This document shows positions 31,487-43,500 of a stretch of 64,000 bases of DNA, in pieces. The translations under genes were made by a program, and so were the position numbers. How positions within the stretch are numbered: position 1 is the stretch's first letter; each line of letters starts with the position of its first letter. Source of the DNA: Phytophthora sp. 'mugwort' (Eukaryota; Oomycota; Peronosporomycetes; Peronosporales; Peronosporaceae); contig JAUCEF010000011.1 of NCBI GenBank assembly GCA_033558025.1, forward strand, positions 434,001 through 498,000, read 5' to 3'. The notes beneath the pieces are model-generated. The model was not told where the DNA came from, searched no databases, and was given only the letters and a program-made list of their open reading frames with translations.

Positions 31487-33896
31487 CTCCCACTCGGCTC
31501 GACAGCCTTCAGCGCTTCGATGCCGAGTTTGCTCCGGAGCACACTGAACTGCGTCGCAGAGATTGGCTTCGTCATGATGTCCGCCAGCATGTCGGTTGTC
31601 GAAACATACTGCAGCACCACTTGACCGTCTTCCACCTTCTCGCGCACGAAATGGTAGCGAATGTCGATGTGCTTGGTGCGCTTGTGGAATTCGGGATTCT
31701 TGGCCAACGCGATGGAGCCTTGGTTGTCCTCGTAGATCTTGATTGCTTCATCGCTTGTCATCTCGCCGAGCTCGCACAGGAACACCTTGAGCCACACCGC
31801 CTCTTGTGTCGCCTCCGATAGCGCCATGTACTCAGCTTCCGTCGAAGACAGCGCCACTGTCCGCTGCTTCTTGCTCCTCCAGCTGATGCATCCGCCATTC
31901 ATCATGAACGCGTAGCCACTTGTACTTCTTCTTGACTCGATGTCTCCAGCCCAGTCGGCATCTGAATAGCCTTGGGGTCCGTCGTCGCAGCTCGCTTGAA
32001 ACTCGATGCCGTGCGTCTTCGTGCCTTGAATGTACCTGAAGACCCTCTTGAGCGCCTGCCAGTGTGTCGGACATGGGTCTGCTGCAAACTGGCTGAGAAC
32101 TCCCACTGCTGCTGCGAGGTCCGGACGTGTGCCTACCATGAGATACATGAGGCATCCCACAGCGTTCCGGTATGGCACGTTTACCATGGTCTCGTCGTGC
32201 TTGCAGCCGCCCTCGCACATGGCCTTGGTCAGCTTGAGGCCCGGATCCTGTGGCGTCTTAACAGGGTTGCTCTTCTCCATGTTGAACTTCTCCAGAATGT
32301 CTTTCGCAAACTTGGTTTGCCGCATCGACACCTTCCCTGTCGTCACATCTTGATCGATTTCCATGCCGAGGAAGTACTTGAGGTGGCCCAGGTCCGTCAT
32401 CTCGAAACGGTCACTGAGCGCCTTCTTCGTCGACTTGAGCAGCTTGTCGTTGTTACTTGCGAGGATCAGGTCGTCGACATATAGCGCCACGAAGATCATG
32501 TCTTGGTCGTCACGCTTGAAGTAGATGCAGTGGTCGGACTCGCACTTCTTGAACCCTAGCTTGAGCATGAGGTCGTCGATAGTCTTATTCCACATCCGCG
32601 GCGACTGCTTCAAACCGTAAAGAGACTGCTTGAGCTGACAGACATAGTCCGGGTGCTTTTCATCGATGTAGCCGTCCGGCTGTGCCATGTAAATGTCTTC
32701 GTCCAACAAACCGTTCAGGAAAGCTGTCTTGACATCCATCTGGTGCACCATGAGATTGTACTTGGCCGCCAGACTGAGCAGGATCCTGATCGACGTGAAC
32801 TTGGCCACTGGCGCGAAAGTCTCGTCGTAGTCGATGCCGTACTTCTGCGAAAATCCCTTGGCCACCAGTCGCGCCTTGAACCGTTCGATCTCTCCAGCCT
32901 GGTTCTCCTTCACACGGAACACCCATCGGTTGCCGATTGCATTGCGTCCTTTTGGCAGCGGCACGAGGTTCCACGTCTCGTTCTTGCGGAGCGACTCGAC
33001 CTCCGAGTCACACGCCTCCTTCCACTTGACTGCGTCGCTGGATTCCATCGCCAACTTGAACGTGGTCGGCATTTCTCCCACTGAATTCACGACGTATGCA
33101 GCTTCAAAGTCTTGACTTTCTTGAGCCGCGGCCGACATCTCGTCCAGAGTCAGGTGTCGACTCTGCCACTTGGCACTTGGAACTTCCACAGCTTCTTCCA
33201 GCGACTGCGTCCGCGGGTGTCGCTTGCTGCCTGGTTCAAAATCTTCGTCCCGCGCTGCTTCTTCGTCTTCTCCTTCTTTGTCGTCTCCATCCGACTGCAA
33301 CGACTCTTGATCCGTCGTCTCATCATCTTGAATGACCACCAGCTCCCTCTGATGGTAGTCACGTCTCCCACTGTCGAAGACGTCTTCCATAAACTGCGCG
33401 TCGCGGCTCACCAGCACGCGACCGCTCTTGATCTCTTCGAAACGATACGCTTTCTCATGCTCCGAGTATCCCAGGAACCGACAGCGCACCGACCGAGCGT
33501 CAAACTTGGTGCGCTTCTCCTTCGGCACGTGCACGTACGCGTGGCAACCGAACACCTTGAGGTTCGCTAGCAGCGGTTTTTTGCCTGTCCAAACTTGGTG
33601 CGGCGACTTGTCGTGGTTGATGGCACGCGTCGGACACCGATTACGGAGGAACGTAGCTGTCACGACAGCTTCACCCTAATACGTCTTGGGCAATCCAGCA
33701 TGTTCCAGCATGCAGCGCGCACACTCCACCAACGTCCGGTTCATGCGCTCGTCGACTCCGTTCAGCTGAGGCGTGTATGGCGGCGTGAACTTCTGCATGA
33801 TACCACGGTCCGCACAGAACTTGGCCATCGCACCCGAAGTGTACTCGCCGCCATTGTCGCTCCGGAGTGTTTTCACGCGCTTGCCGGTCTGAGTTT
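31444..33896 (-). pseudogene. Family A IN-RT-RNase H, array unit 2
   Basis: Same span as unit 1. The frame is open from 33663 to the stop at 31444 (739 codons), covering the integrase tail (CHAYVHVPKEKR), RT ([42 protein letters not shown]) and RNase H. The shared nonsense codon at 33676-33678 separates it from the integrase piece 33676-33896, which begins mid-domain. Lacking gag, protease and a 5' LTR, it cannot be an autonomous element. Confidence 0.94.
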
Positions 33897-34032
33897 TGAT
33901 AAAGGTGTTGAGGTCTTGAAGCGAGGCTTGGGTTGAGCGGAGGGAGTTCTGCACTTGGGTGCGGGGACCGGAGTGAAGACCACTTGAGCTGAAGAAGGAA
34001 GATTCGAAAAGTGATTGATTTATCGGAGCTTA
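33897..34032 (-). repeat. Single B' U5-side block
   Basis: One block of 136 bp, starting TGATAAAGG and cut at CGGAGCTTA by the unit 3 LTR, as in the other units. Confidence 0.88.
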
Positions 34033-34386
34033 AAAAGGCTTGGTCACTTGATGGCAAAATGCAAAGTGATTGATTTAGGTCCTTAGTTCGCAAACTCCTT
34101 GCTACCTCTAAGCCTACAGTTCTACCTACTGGGTACACTCTACTGGATTCTCTACTGGATACTGAGTTACTTCAGCCAATCAGGGAGTGCCACGTAGAGC
34201 CCATCATGTACCCACAATCTTGTACCCACCCATGGCGTAATCGTCCGTGGCGTAAACACCGTCCCATAAACACCGTGACGTAATCTTCGTCTCGTAATCA
34301 CATGATGATTGCGATGCCACTGAGTGAAGGTCATACCGGTATCCTACCGGTATACAGCAGCTGGTCGAGATGTCTCCTTGACAGCA
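34033..34386 (-). repeat. Family A2 LTR, array unit 3
   Basis: 354-bp minus-strand LTR. Its outer end reads TGCTGTCAAGG instead of TGTTGTCAAGG, a change at the LTR tip that integrase would normally recognise. Confidence 0.92.
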
Positions 34387-36796
34387 TTTCCACTCGGCTC
34401 GACAGCCTTCAGCGCTTCGATGCCGAGTTTGCTCCGGACCACACTGAACCGCGTCGCAGAGATTGGCTTCGTCATGATGTCCGCCAGCATGTCGGTTGTC
34501 GAAACATACTGCAGCACCACTTGACCGTCTTCCACCTTCTCGCGCACGAAATGGTAGCGAATGTCGATGTGCTTGGTGCGCTTGTGGAATTCGGGATTCT
34601 TGGCCAACGCGATGGAGCCTTGGTTGTCCTCGTAGATCTTGATTGCTTCATCGCTTGTCATCTCGCCGAGCTCGCACAGGAACACCTTGAGCCACACCGC
34701 CTCTTGTGTCGCCTCCGATAGCGCCATGTACTCAGCTTCCGTCGAAGACAGCGCCACTGTCCGCTGCTTCTTGCTCCTCCAGCTGATGCATCCGCCATTC
34801 ATCATGAACGCGTAGCCACTTGTACTTCTTCTTGACTCGATGTCTCCAGCCCAGTCGGCATCTGAATAGCCTTGGGGTCCGTCGTCGCAGCTCGCTTGAA
34901 ACTCGATGCCGTGCGTCTTCGTGCCTTGAATGTACCTGAAGACCCTCTTGAGCGCCTGCCAGTGTGTCGGACATGGGTCTGCTGCAAACTGGCTGAGAAC
35001 TCCCACTGCTGCTGCGAGGTCCGGACGTGTGCCTACCATGAGATACATGAGGCATCCCACAGCGTTCCGGTATGGCACGTTTACCATGGTCTCGTCGTGC
35101 TTGCAGCCGCCCTCGCACATGGCCTTGGTCAGCTTGAGGCCCGGATCCTGTGGCGTCTTAACAGGGTTGCTCTTCTCCATGTTGAACTTCTCCAGAATGT
35201 CTTTCGCAAACTTGGTTTGCCGCATCGACACCTTCCCTGTCGTCACATCTTGATCGATTTCCATGCCGAGGAAGTACTTGAGGTGGCCCAGGTCCGTCAT
35301 CTCGAAACGGTCACTGAGCGCCTTCTTCGTCGACTTGAGCAGCTTGTCGTTGTTACTTGCGAGGATCAGGTCGTCGACATATAGCGCCACGAAGATCATG
35401 TCTTGGTCGTCACGCTTGAAGTAGATGCAGTGGTCGGACTCGCACTTCTTGAACCCTAGCTTGAGCATGAGGTCGTCGATAGTCTTATTCCACATCCGCG
35501 GCGACTGCTTCAAACCGTAAAGAGACTGCTTGAGCTGACAGACATAGTCCGGGTGCTTTTCATCGATGTAGCCGTCCGGCTGTGCCATGTAAATGTCTTC
35601 GTCCAACAAACCGTTCAGGAAAGCTGTCTTGACATCCATCTGGTGCACCATGAGATTGTACTTGGCCGCCAGACTGAGCAGGATCCTGATCGACGTGAAC
35701 TTGGCCACTGGCGCGAATGTCTCCTCATAGTCGATGCCGTACTTCTGCGAAAATCCCTTGGCCACCAGTCGCGCCTTGAACCGTTCGATCTCTCCAGCCT
35801 GGTTCTCCTTCACAAGGAACACCCATCGGTTGCCGATTGCATTGCGTCCTTTTGGCAGCGGCACGAGGTTCCACGTCTCGTTCTTGCGGAGCGACTCGAC
35901 CTCCGAGTCACACGCCTCCTTCCCCTTGACTGCGTCGCTGGATTCCATCGCCAACTTGAACGTGGTCGGCATTTCTCCCACTGAATTCACGACGTATGCA
36001 GCTTCAAAGTCTTGACTTTCTTGAGCCGCGGCCGACATCTCGTCCAGAGTCAGGTGTCGACTCTGCCACTTGGCACTTGGAACTTCCACAGCTTCTTCCA
36101 GCGACTGCGTCCGCGGGTGTCGCTTGCTGCCTGGTTCAAAATCTTCGTCCCGCGCTGCTTCTTCGTCTTCTCCTTCTTTGTCGTCTCCATCCGACTGCAA
36201 CGACTCTTGATCCGTCGTCTCATCATCTTGAATGACCACCACCTCCCTCTGATGGTAGTCACGTCTCCCACTGTCGAAGACGTCTTCCATAAACTGCGCG
36301 TCGCGGCTCACCAGCACGCGACCGCTCTTGATCTCTTCGAAACGATACGCTTTCTCATGCTCCGAGTATCCCAGGAACCGACAGCGCACCGACCGAGCGT
36401 CAAACTTGGTGCGCTTCTCCTTCGGCACGTGCACGTACGCGTGGCAACCGAACACCTTGAGGTTCGCTAGCAGCGGTTTTTTGCCTGTCCAAACTTGGTG
36501 CGGCGACTTGTCGTGGTTGATGGCACGCGTCGGACACCGATTACGGAGGAACGTAGCTGTCACGACAGCTTCACCCTAATACGTCTTGGGCAATCCAGCA
36601 TGTTCCAGCATGCAGCGCGCACACTCCACCAACGTCCGGTTCATGCGCTCGTCGACTCCGTTCAGCTGAGGCGTGTATGGCGGCGTGAACTTCTGCATGA
36701 TACCACGGTCCGCACAGAACTTGGCCATCGCACCCGAAGTGTACTCGCCGCCATTGTCGCTCCGGAGTGTTTTCACGCGCTTGCCGGTCTGAGTTT
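34344..36796 (-). pseudogene. Family A IN-RT-RNase H, array unit 3
   Basis: Open from 36563 to 34344 (739 codons), nearly identical to unit 2, with the shared TAG at 36576-36578 and NGVDERMN upstream. Near 35716-35731 the codons for YEETFAP match unit 1 rather than unit 2 (YDETFAP), a small conversion-like patch. It begins mid-integrase at the B' block border, so it is a dead fragment. Confidence 0.94.
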
Positions 36797-37123
36797 TGAT
36801 AAAGGTGTTGAGGTCTTGAAGCGAGGCTTGGGTTGAGCGGAGGGAGTTCTGCACTTGGGTGCGGGGACCGGAGTGAAGACCACTTGAGCTGAAGAAGGAA
36901 GATTCGAAAGTGATTGATTTATCGGAGCTTACACTACCTAGTTGATAAAAGGTATGGATCTTGATAAGTGAAGCTTGGACGGAGCGAAGGAGGTTCTGCA
37001 CTTGGTGCGAAGACCGGAGTGAAGACCACTTGAGCTGAAGAAGGAAGATTCGAAAGTGATTGATTTATCGGAGCTTACACTACCTAGTTGATAAAAGGTA
37101 TGGATCTTGATCAGTGAAGCTTG
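36797..37123 (-). repeat. Tandem B' U5-side blocks, unit 3
   Basis: Two full 146-bp blocks (36797-36942 and 36943-37088, each ending ACACTACCTAGT) are followed by 35 bp of a third. A plus-strand B' LTR then starts (TATTGAGGG) at 37124. Confidence 0.9.
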
Positions 37124-37467
37124 TATTGAGGGTTGCCGGGTTTTGATACTGTGTACCAGTAACCGGTTAACCCGAACCGGTCCAACACGATCCCGCGATG
37201 TTTACGGTACGTTGCTTACGCAACCGATGATTAGACGAGTAGGATGATTGGACGAGTGCGGAGTGTTGGTGATTGGATGCACCAAATGATTGGATGCAGG
37301 GCTGCATATCTATGTGGTAGACTAGGTAGTGTAAGCTCCGATAAATCAATCACTTTCGAATCTTCCTTCTTCAGCTCAAGTGGTCTTCACTCCGGTCCTC
37401 GCACCCAAGTGCAGAACTCCCTTCGCTCCGTCCAAGCTTCACTTATCAAGATCCATACCTTTTATCA
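37124..37467 (+). repeat. Family B' LTR (344 bp), 5' LTR
   Basis: A complete plus-strand B' LTR from TATTGAGGGTTGCC to CCTTTTATCA, followed directly by the PBS GGTTATGAGCCC. Its last 146 bp are the sequence found as free-standing blocks to its left. Confidence 0.92.
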
Positions 37468-37471
37468 GGTT

Positions 37472-37975
37472 ATGAGCCCAAGCACCATGTCCTCTGCCCA
37501 AGACGTCTCGACCAAGGTCTCCATCGACAAGTTCAACGGAGACAACTACGCGACGTGGAACCGCTACATGCGTGGCGTGTTCCTGACCAAGTCGACGTGG
37601 CATGTGGTAAATCGGGAAACGTCTCCATCCTTTACGGACTCCCGGGCCAAGGACGAGTATGTCAAGTCGAGCAACATCGCTTTTGGACTGATGTTGCTTC
37701 ACATGGACGCCGACTACCATCATGTGGTCGATGACTGCGAGGAAGCATGGATCGCGTGGACGCGCTTGAAGACGCTGTACGGTGGATCGCAGAAGGCTGG
37801 TCGCATCTACCTCAAGCGACAGCTCTTCAGCATGTAGATGTCGGAAGGCGGCAATGTGTTGCATCATTGCAACGAGGTCCTCAACATCAGCGCCAAGCTC
37901 AGCAGCATCGGTGCCAAGATGGAGGACGAGGACGTGGCGATCTGCTTGTTGCGCAGCCTCCCCAAGAGCTACGAT
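37472..37975 (+). pseudogene. Family B gag fragment
   Basis: The start ATG lies in the PBS ([11 protein letters not shown]). The gag region follows, with [25 protein letters not shown] and [12 protein letters not shown], and then an in-frame TAG where intact copies have Glu. Reading continues with [16 protein letters not shown] to [10 protein letters not shown]. At 37975 it is fused to family A sequence of opposite strand at a CGA microhomology. Everything from the zinc knuckle onwards is absent. Confidence 0.93.
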
Positions 37976-39658
37976 GGTCTTGTTCCACATCCGCGGCGAC
38001 TGCTTCAAACCGTAAAGAGACCGCTTGAGCTGACAGACATAGTCCGGGTGCTTTTCATCGATGTAGCCGTCCGGCTGTGCCATGTAGATGTCTTCGTCTA
38101 ACAAACCGTTCAGGAAAGCTGTCTTGACATCCATCTGGTGCACCATGAGATTGTACTTGGCCGCCAGACTGAGCAGGATCCTGATCGACGTGAACTTGGC
38201 CACTGGCGCGAAAGTCTCGTCGTAGTCGATGCCGTACTTCTGCGAAAATCCCTTGGCCACCAGGCGCGCCTTGAACCGTTCGATCTCTCCAGCCTGGTTC
38301 TCCTTCACACGGAACACCCATCGGTTGCCGATTGCCTTGCGTCCTTTTGGCAGCGGCACGAGGATCCACGTCTCGTTCTTGCGGAGCGACTCGACCTCCG
38401 AGTCACACGCCTCCTTCCACTTGACTGCGTCGCTGGATTCCATCGCCGACTTGAACGTGGTCGGCATTTCTCCCACTGAATTCACGACGTATGCAGCTTC
38501 GAAGTCTTGACTTTCTTGAGCCGCAGCCGACATCTCGTCCAGAGTCAGGTGTCGACTCTGCCGCTTGGCACTTGGAACTTCCACAGCTTCTTCCAGCGAC
38601 TGCGTCCGCGGGTGTCGCTTGCTGCCTGGTTCAAAACCTTCGTCCCGCGCTGCTTCTTCGTCTTCTTCTTCTTTGTCGTCTTCATCCGACTGCAACGAAT
38701 CTTGATCCGTCGTCTCTTCATCTTGAATGACCACCACCTCCCTCTGATGGTAGTCACGTCTCCCACTGTCGAAGACGTCTTCCATAAACTGCGCGTCGCG
38801 GCTCACCAGCACGCGACCGCTCTTGGTCTCTTCGAAACGGTACGCTTTCTCATGCTCCGAGTATCCCAGGAACCGACAGCGCACCGACCGAGCGTCAAAC
38901 TTGGTGCGCTTCTCCTTCGGCACGTGCACGTACGCGTGGCAACCGAACACCTTGAGGTTCGCTAGCAGCGGTTTTTTGCCTGTCCAAACTTGGTGCGGCG
39001 ACTTGTCGTGGTTGATGGCACGCGTCGGACACCGATTACGGAGGAACGTAGCTGTCACGATAGCTTCACCCCAATACGTCTTGGGCAATCCAGCATGTTC
39101 CAGCATGCAGCGCGCACACTCCACCAACGTCCGGTTCATGCGCTCGGCGACTCCGTTCAGCTGAGGCGTGTATGGCGGCGTGAACTTCTGCATGATACCA
39201 CGGTCCGCACAGAACTTGGCCATCTCACCCGAAGTGTACTCGCCGCCGTTGTCGCTCCGCAGCATTTTCACGCGCTTGCCAGTCTGGGTCTCAGCTAACG
39301 CGACGAATTGCGCGAACTTGTCGGCCACCTCGGACTTGTTGCGCAGCAAGTACACCACACAGAAGTGCGACTTGTCATCGATAAACGTGACAAAATAGCG
39401 CTTGCCTCCAAAGGTCGGCGTCTGCATGGGACCGCATACATCACTGTGTACGACTTCTAGCACTTGCTTGGCACGGTTTGGCGACGTCTTCATGTAGCTT
39501 ACTCGCGTTTGCTTGCCGAGTGAGCATCCGTCGCATAACTCCCACTGCTTCACCGACGCCATATCGATACCAACACCGTAGCCCTTCTTGACGATGGCGT
39601 CTAGACCGCCATGGCCGATGTGACCAAGTCGAAGGTGCCAGAGGTACGACGTGGTGTC
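37976..39658 (-). pseudogene. Family A pre-integrase to RT fragment
   Basis: A minus-strand frame, open from LWHLRLGHIGHGG near 39650 through CDGCSLGK, the integrase triad (HSDVCGPM, RSDNGGEY, NGVAERMNRT) and an intact TYWGEA where the tandem array has a stop. It continues into RT up to [14 protein letters not shown], where it meets the family B fragment. The palm YVDD box and RNase H are missing. Its right end is interrupted at GACAC by a plus-strand A2 LTR. Confidence 0.93.
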
Positions 39659-40012
39659 TGTTGTCAAGGAGACGTCTCGACCAGCTGCTGTATACCGGTA
39701 GGATACCGGTATGACCTTCACTCAGTGGCATCGCAATCATCCTGTGATTACGAGACGAAGATTACGTCACGGTGTTTATGGGACGGTGTTTACGCCACGG
39801 ACGATTACGCCATGGGTGGGTACAAGATTGTGGGTACATGATGGGCTCTACGTGGCACTCCCTGATTGGCTGAAGTAACTCAGTATCCAGTAGAGAATCC
39901 AGTAGAGTGTACCCAGTAGGTAGAACTGTAGGCTTAGAGGTAGCAAGGAGTTTGCGAACTAAGGACCTAAATCAATCACTTTGCATTTTGCCATCAAGTG
40001 ACCAAGCCTTTT
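39659..40012 (+). repeat. Family A2 LTR (354 bp), 5' LTR
   Basis: Plus-strand LTR followed by the PBS GGTTATGAGCCC. It is the 5' LTR of the family A element later split by the family B insertion at 40226. The site to its left reads GGTGTC (GACACC on the minus strand), the same site, inverted, as at 63818. Confidence 0.93.
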
Positions 40013-40016
40013 GGTT

Positions 40017-40225
40017 ATGAGCCCAAGCCCCGTCTTCCCTGACCAAGACCCCGACTACGCCTTCGCCATGGACGCCACTTCGACTACCGCCCGCATTAAC
40101 AAGTTCGACGGAACTAACTTCCACACGTGGAAGTTCAAGATGCAGATGGTGCTCGAGGAGCGCGAACTGTGGGAAGTGACAAGTGGGGAAGTGAAGCTGG
40201 AGCACTGCCAGACTGCGGCGGATCA
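40017..40225 (+). pseudogene. Family A gag N-terminus, split by insertion
   Basis: First 70 or so codons of a family A polyprotein (MSPSPVFPDQDPDYAFAMD, KFDGTNFHTWKFKMQM, HCQTAAD). They are interrupted at GATCA (40221-40225) by the family B element 40226-44952. The reading frame continues without damage at 44953 after that element's second GATCA, so this gene was intact when the insertion happened. Confidence 0.95.
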
Positions 40226-40564
40226 TGATGAAAGGTATGGATCTTGGACACGAAGCTTGTACGAAGCGGAGGGAGGGACGTCGCAGACGGCGGGACCGGA
40301 GCGAAGGCACTTGAGGGGTAGAATGAAGATTCGAAAGTGATTGAATTGTTGGAGCTTACACCCTACTGTTATAGACACGCGACCCTGCGTCCTATCACCT
40401 AGTGCATCTAATCAACCATCACTCACCGGTGTTCGTCCAATCATCCTACTCGTCTAATCATCGGTGGCGTAAACAACGTACCGTAAACATCGCGGGATCG
40501 TGTTGGACCGGTTCGGGTTAACCGGTTACTGGTACACAGTACCAAAACCCGGCAACCCTCAATA
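40226..40564 (-). repeat. Family B LTR, 3' LTR of B1
   Basis: 339 bp, TATTGAGGG...TTTCATCA on the minus strand. Its U3 edge holds ACCGGTT/AACCGGTT and GGTAC-ACA-GTACC palindromes near 40510-40545. The 38-bp module shared with A2 LTRs lies at 40455-40492. Confidence 0.95.
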
Positions 40565-40573
40565 CGCCCCCTC
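40565..40573 (-). other. Polypurine tract of B1
   Basis: GAGGGGGCG on the minus strand directly precedes the 3' LTR. It overlaps the polyprotein stop codon TGA (40574-40572). Confidence 0.75.
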
Positions 40574-43500
40574 AATGCGAACACGCGTGGATTCCGAGGG
40601 ACGCCGTCAGATCCGCGTGGCGTGGTCCTGGCAGTGCCTTGGTCATGATGTCCGCCAGCATGATAGAAGTCTCGCAGTACTCGAGCTTGACTTCGCCGCG
40701 CTTGACCTCATCACGGATGTGATGGTACTTGATGTCGATGTGCTTGGCGCGACCATGGTTCACTGGGTTCTTCGTCATCTTGATGCACGACTGGTTGTCT
40801 TCGAGGATCTTGAGCTCTGGCCCCGATTTGTTCGCTGCCGTCAAAATCTCGCACAACAGGCGATGAATCCACTTGCCTTCTTGGATCGCCAGACTGAGTG
40901 CGATGTACTCCGCCTCACTCGTAGACAGCGAAACACTTGACTGCTTCTTGCTTCCCCAGCTCACTGGTGCACCCATTAGCATGAACGTGTAGCCGGAAGT
41001 CGACTTGCGGTCCGCGAGGTCGCCAGCCCAGTCCGCGTCCGAGTACCCGCGAAAGTCGATGTTGTCACCCGGCTTGAAGCAGATCCCATGCGTCTTGGTG
41101 CCTTGCAGGTAGCGAAAGATACGCTTGACCGCAACCCAGTGTTCTTCTTGAGGGTTCTCCATGAAGCGCGACGCATAGCCAACGGCGTACGCGATGTCCG
41201 GGCGCGTGGCAGTCATCAAGTGCATCAGAGCACCCACAGCTTCGCGAAACGGAGCGTTCACCTTAGTCGCTGCGTCACTTGAAATCAGTCGAGTGCTTAT
41301 GTCGACGGGACTCACCACGGCCTTGCACTCGTCCATACCAAAACGCTTGAGAATGTCATCCACATAGCGGCGCTGACACATCGTCACGCTGCCGTCCGGG
41401 CCGTCCACCAATTCGATCCCAAGAACGAACGCGCACTTGCCGCTGTCGGTCATCTCGAAGCGTGTCTTGAGGTCGGTCTTCGTGCGTGAGATCAGTTCGG
41501 GTGAACTTCCGGTAATCAGCACGTCATCCACGTAGACCAGCACTAGCACGCAGTGACCGTCAACGATCTTGATGTAGAGGCACGGGTCGAACGCCGATAC
41601 TTGAAAGCCGATGGAGCACACGAACTCGTCGAAGGTCTCGTTCCACACGCGCGAAGCTTGCTTGAGACCGTAGATCGCCTTCACCAATTCCAGGCAGTCG
41701 AAGTCACCGTCGAGATCAACACCTTCGGGGACCGCGCAGAACACCAGTTCTTTCATTATCCCGTACAGGAAAGCTGTCACCACGTCGAGTTGGTCGAGGG
41801 GCCAGTCAAAATACTTGGCAATCGCGATGATCATGCGCAGCGTCACGTACTTGACCACGGGCGAGAACGTCTCGGTGTAGTCGATGCCGTACTTCTGCTT
41901 GAACCCCTTGGCCACGAGGCGCGCCTTGTACTTCTCGATCGATCCGTCCGCTTTGCGCTTGATCTTGAACACCCACTTGGTGCCGATGGCGCGTTGTCCG
42001 TTAGGCAACTTGGCAGCACGAAACACACCACGAAGTCGCATCGATTCGAGCTCAGCACGAATCGCCTTGCGCCAGTGCACTTGGTCGGGGCCGTTCACCG
42101 CTTCTTGGAATGTCGTCGGCTCCGATAGATCGCCTGCTTCGACGGCATTGGCACTTGCACGCCAAAAAACTGGTGGAGTCGATTCTTCATCTTGGTCTCC
42201 AGACTTTTCTTCTTCGTCTGCGTCTGCTCGGTGCGGAGGGGAGTAGTTCGGCGCACTTGCTTCTTCCAGTCCAGGTCGATGACGCACAGCTCGCGGTTTT
42301 CTGGCAGCTTCATCTTCGTCACTCGGGCGGCTCTTGCGCTTCCCTGCCTGCGTGTACTCCGTCTGGCGGAAACCATCATTGTCGATGTCGAGCGAGTCGA
42401 AGTCCAGGTCGTCGACATCTTCATCGGAAATCGTCGGTGAAAATCCAAAGGTCGACTCATCGAAGTTGACATCGCGACTGATAACCACCTGCCCCGCCTC
42501 GATGTCATAAAGTCGATACGCCTTGGACACTTCTTCGTAACCCAGGAACAGTCCAGCGCGAGCCTTGGGATCCCACTTGAGCCGCTTCTCCTTCGGAGTC
42601 AGAATGTACGTCCGACAGCCGAACACACGCATGTGCTTCACACTCGGCTTGGAGTTGTAAACGATCTCGAACGGAGTCTTGTGCTCGATCTTGGGTGACG
42701 GCAGACGATTCTTCACGTAGATGGCAGTCATGGCCGCCTCAGCCCAGAAACACTTGTCCAGCTTAGCGTGATGCAGCATGCTGCGGCCGATCGTAACGAT
42801 AGTTCGGATGGCTCGCTCTGCCGTGCCGTTCGTCTGGTGCGCGTACGGAACCGTGGTTTGCTGCTCGATGCCTTCGTCTTCGTAGAAGTCGTTGAGCGAG
42901 TTGGTCGCAAACTCACGAGCTCCGTCGTGCCGCACAAACTTGACCTTCTTGCCGAACTGCTTCTGCACCTTCATGATGTACGTCTTGATGCAGTCTTCGC
43001 TCTCCGATTTGGCACGCAGGCAGAAACCCTTCATGCATCCACTGGCTTCGTCCACGATCAGTAGCAGGTACTTGCTGCCGCCAAGCGAGTTTTCCTCCAT
43101 GGGTCCGCAGATGTCGAAGTGGAGCAGCTCAAATGTGTCGTAGCGACGCTTGTCACGGTTGCTTGGGAATGGTTTTTGGACCATTTTACCTTGCTGGCAA
43201 CCACGACACAGACTTGGTCCGCTCGACTTGAAAGGTGCCTTCGCGTCCTTGATCATGTGGTTGTCGACCATCTTGCGAAGCACCTCAACCGGAGCGTGAC
43301 CCATGCGCGCGTGCAGGTCGACAGTCTTGCCACTCGTCGCCGCATTCGCCGATCGCTGAGGCGTCTGAAGCCAGTAGAGTCCATCCATGAGGTTTGCCGT
43401 CGCCACCACTTGCTTGGAGCCTTTGTGCGCAATCTGCATCTTGGTGCCGTCGAACACCACTTGAAACTTGTCACTTTTGTTGATCTGCGGTACCGAAAGC

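Larger units (their letters stand above)
28090..37123. repeat. Three-unit tandem array of copia debris
   Basis: Units at 28090-31132, 31133-34032 and 34033-37123 (3043, 2900 and 3091 bp) each read: A2 LTR (minus), family A coding sequence from mid-integrase to the end (minus), then one or more B' U5-side blocks. All junctions are identical between units. All carry the same TAG for Trp after KTY and the same Ala-to-Asp change in NGVDERMNRT. Length differences are explained mainly by the number of 146-bp B' blocks. Confidence 0.93.
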
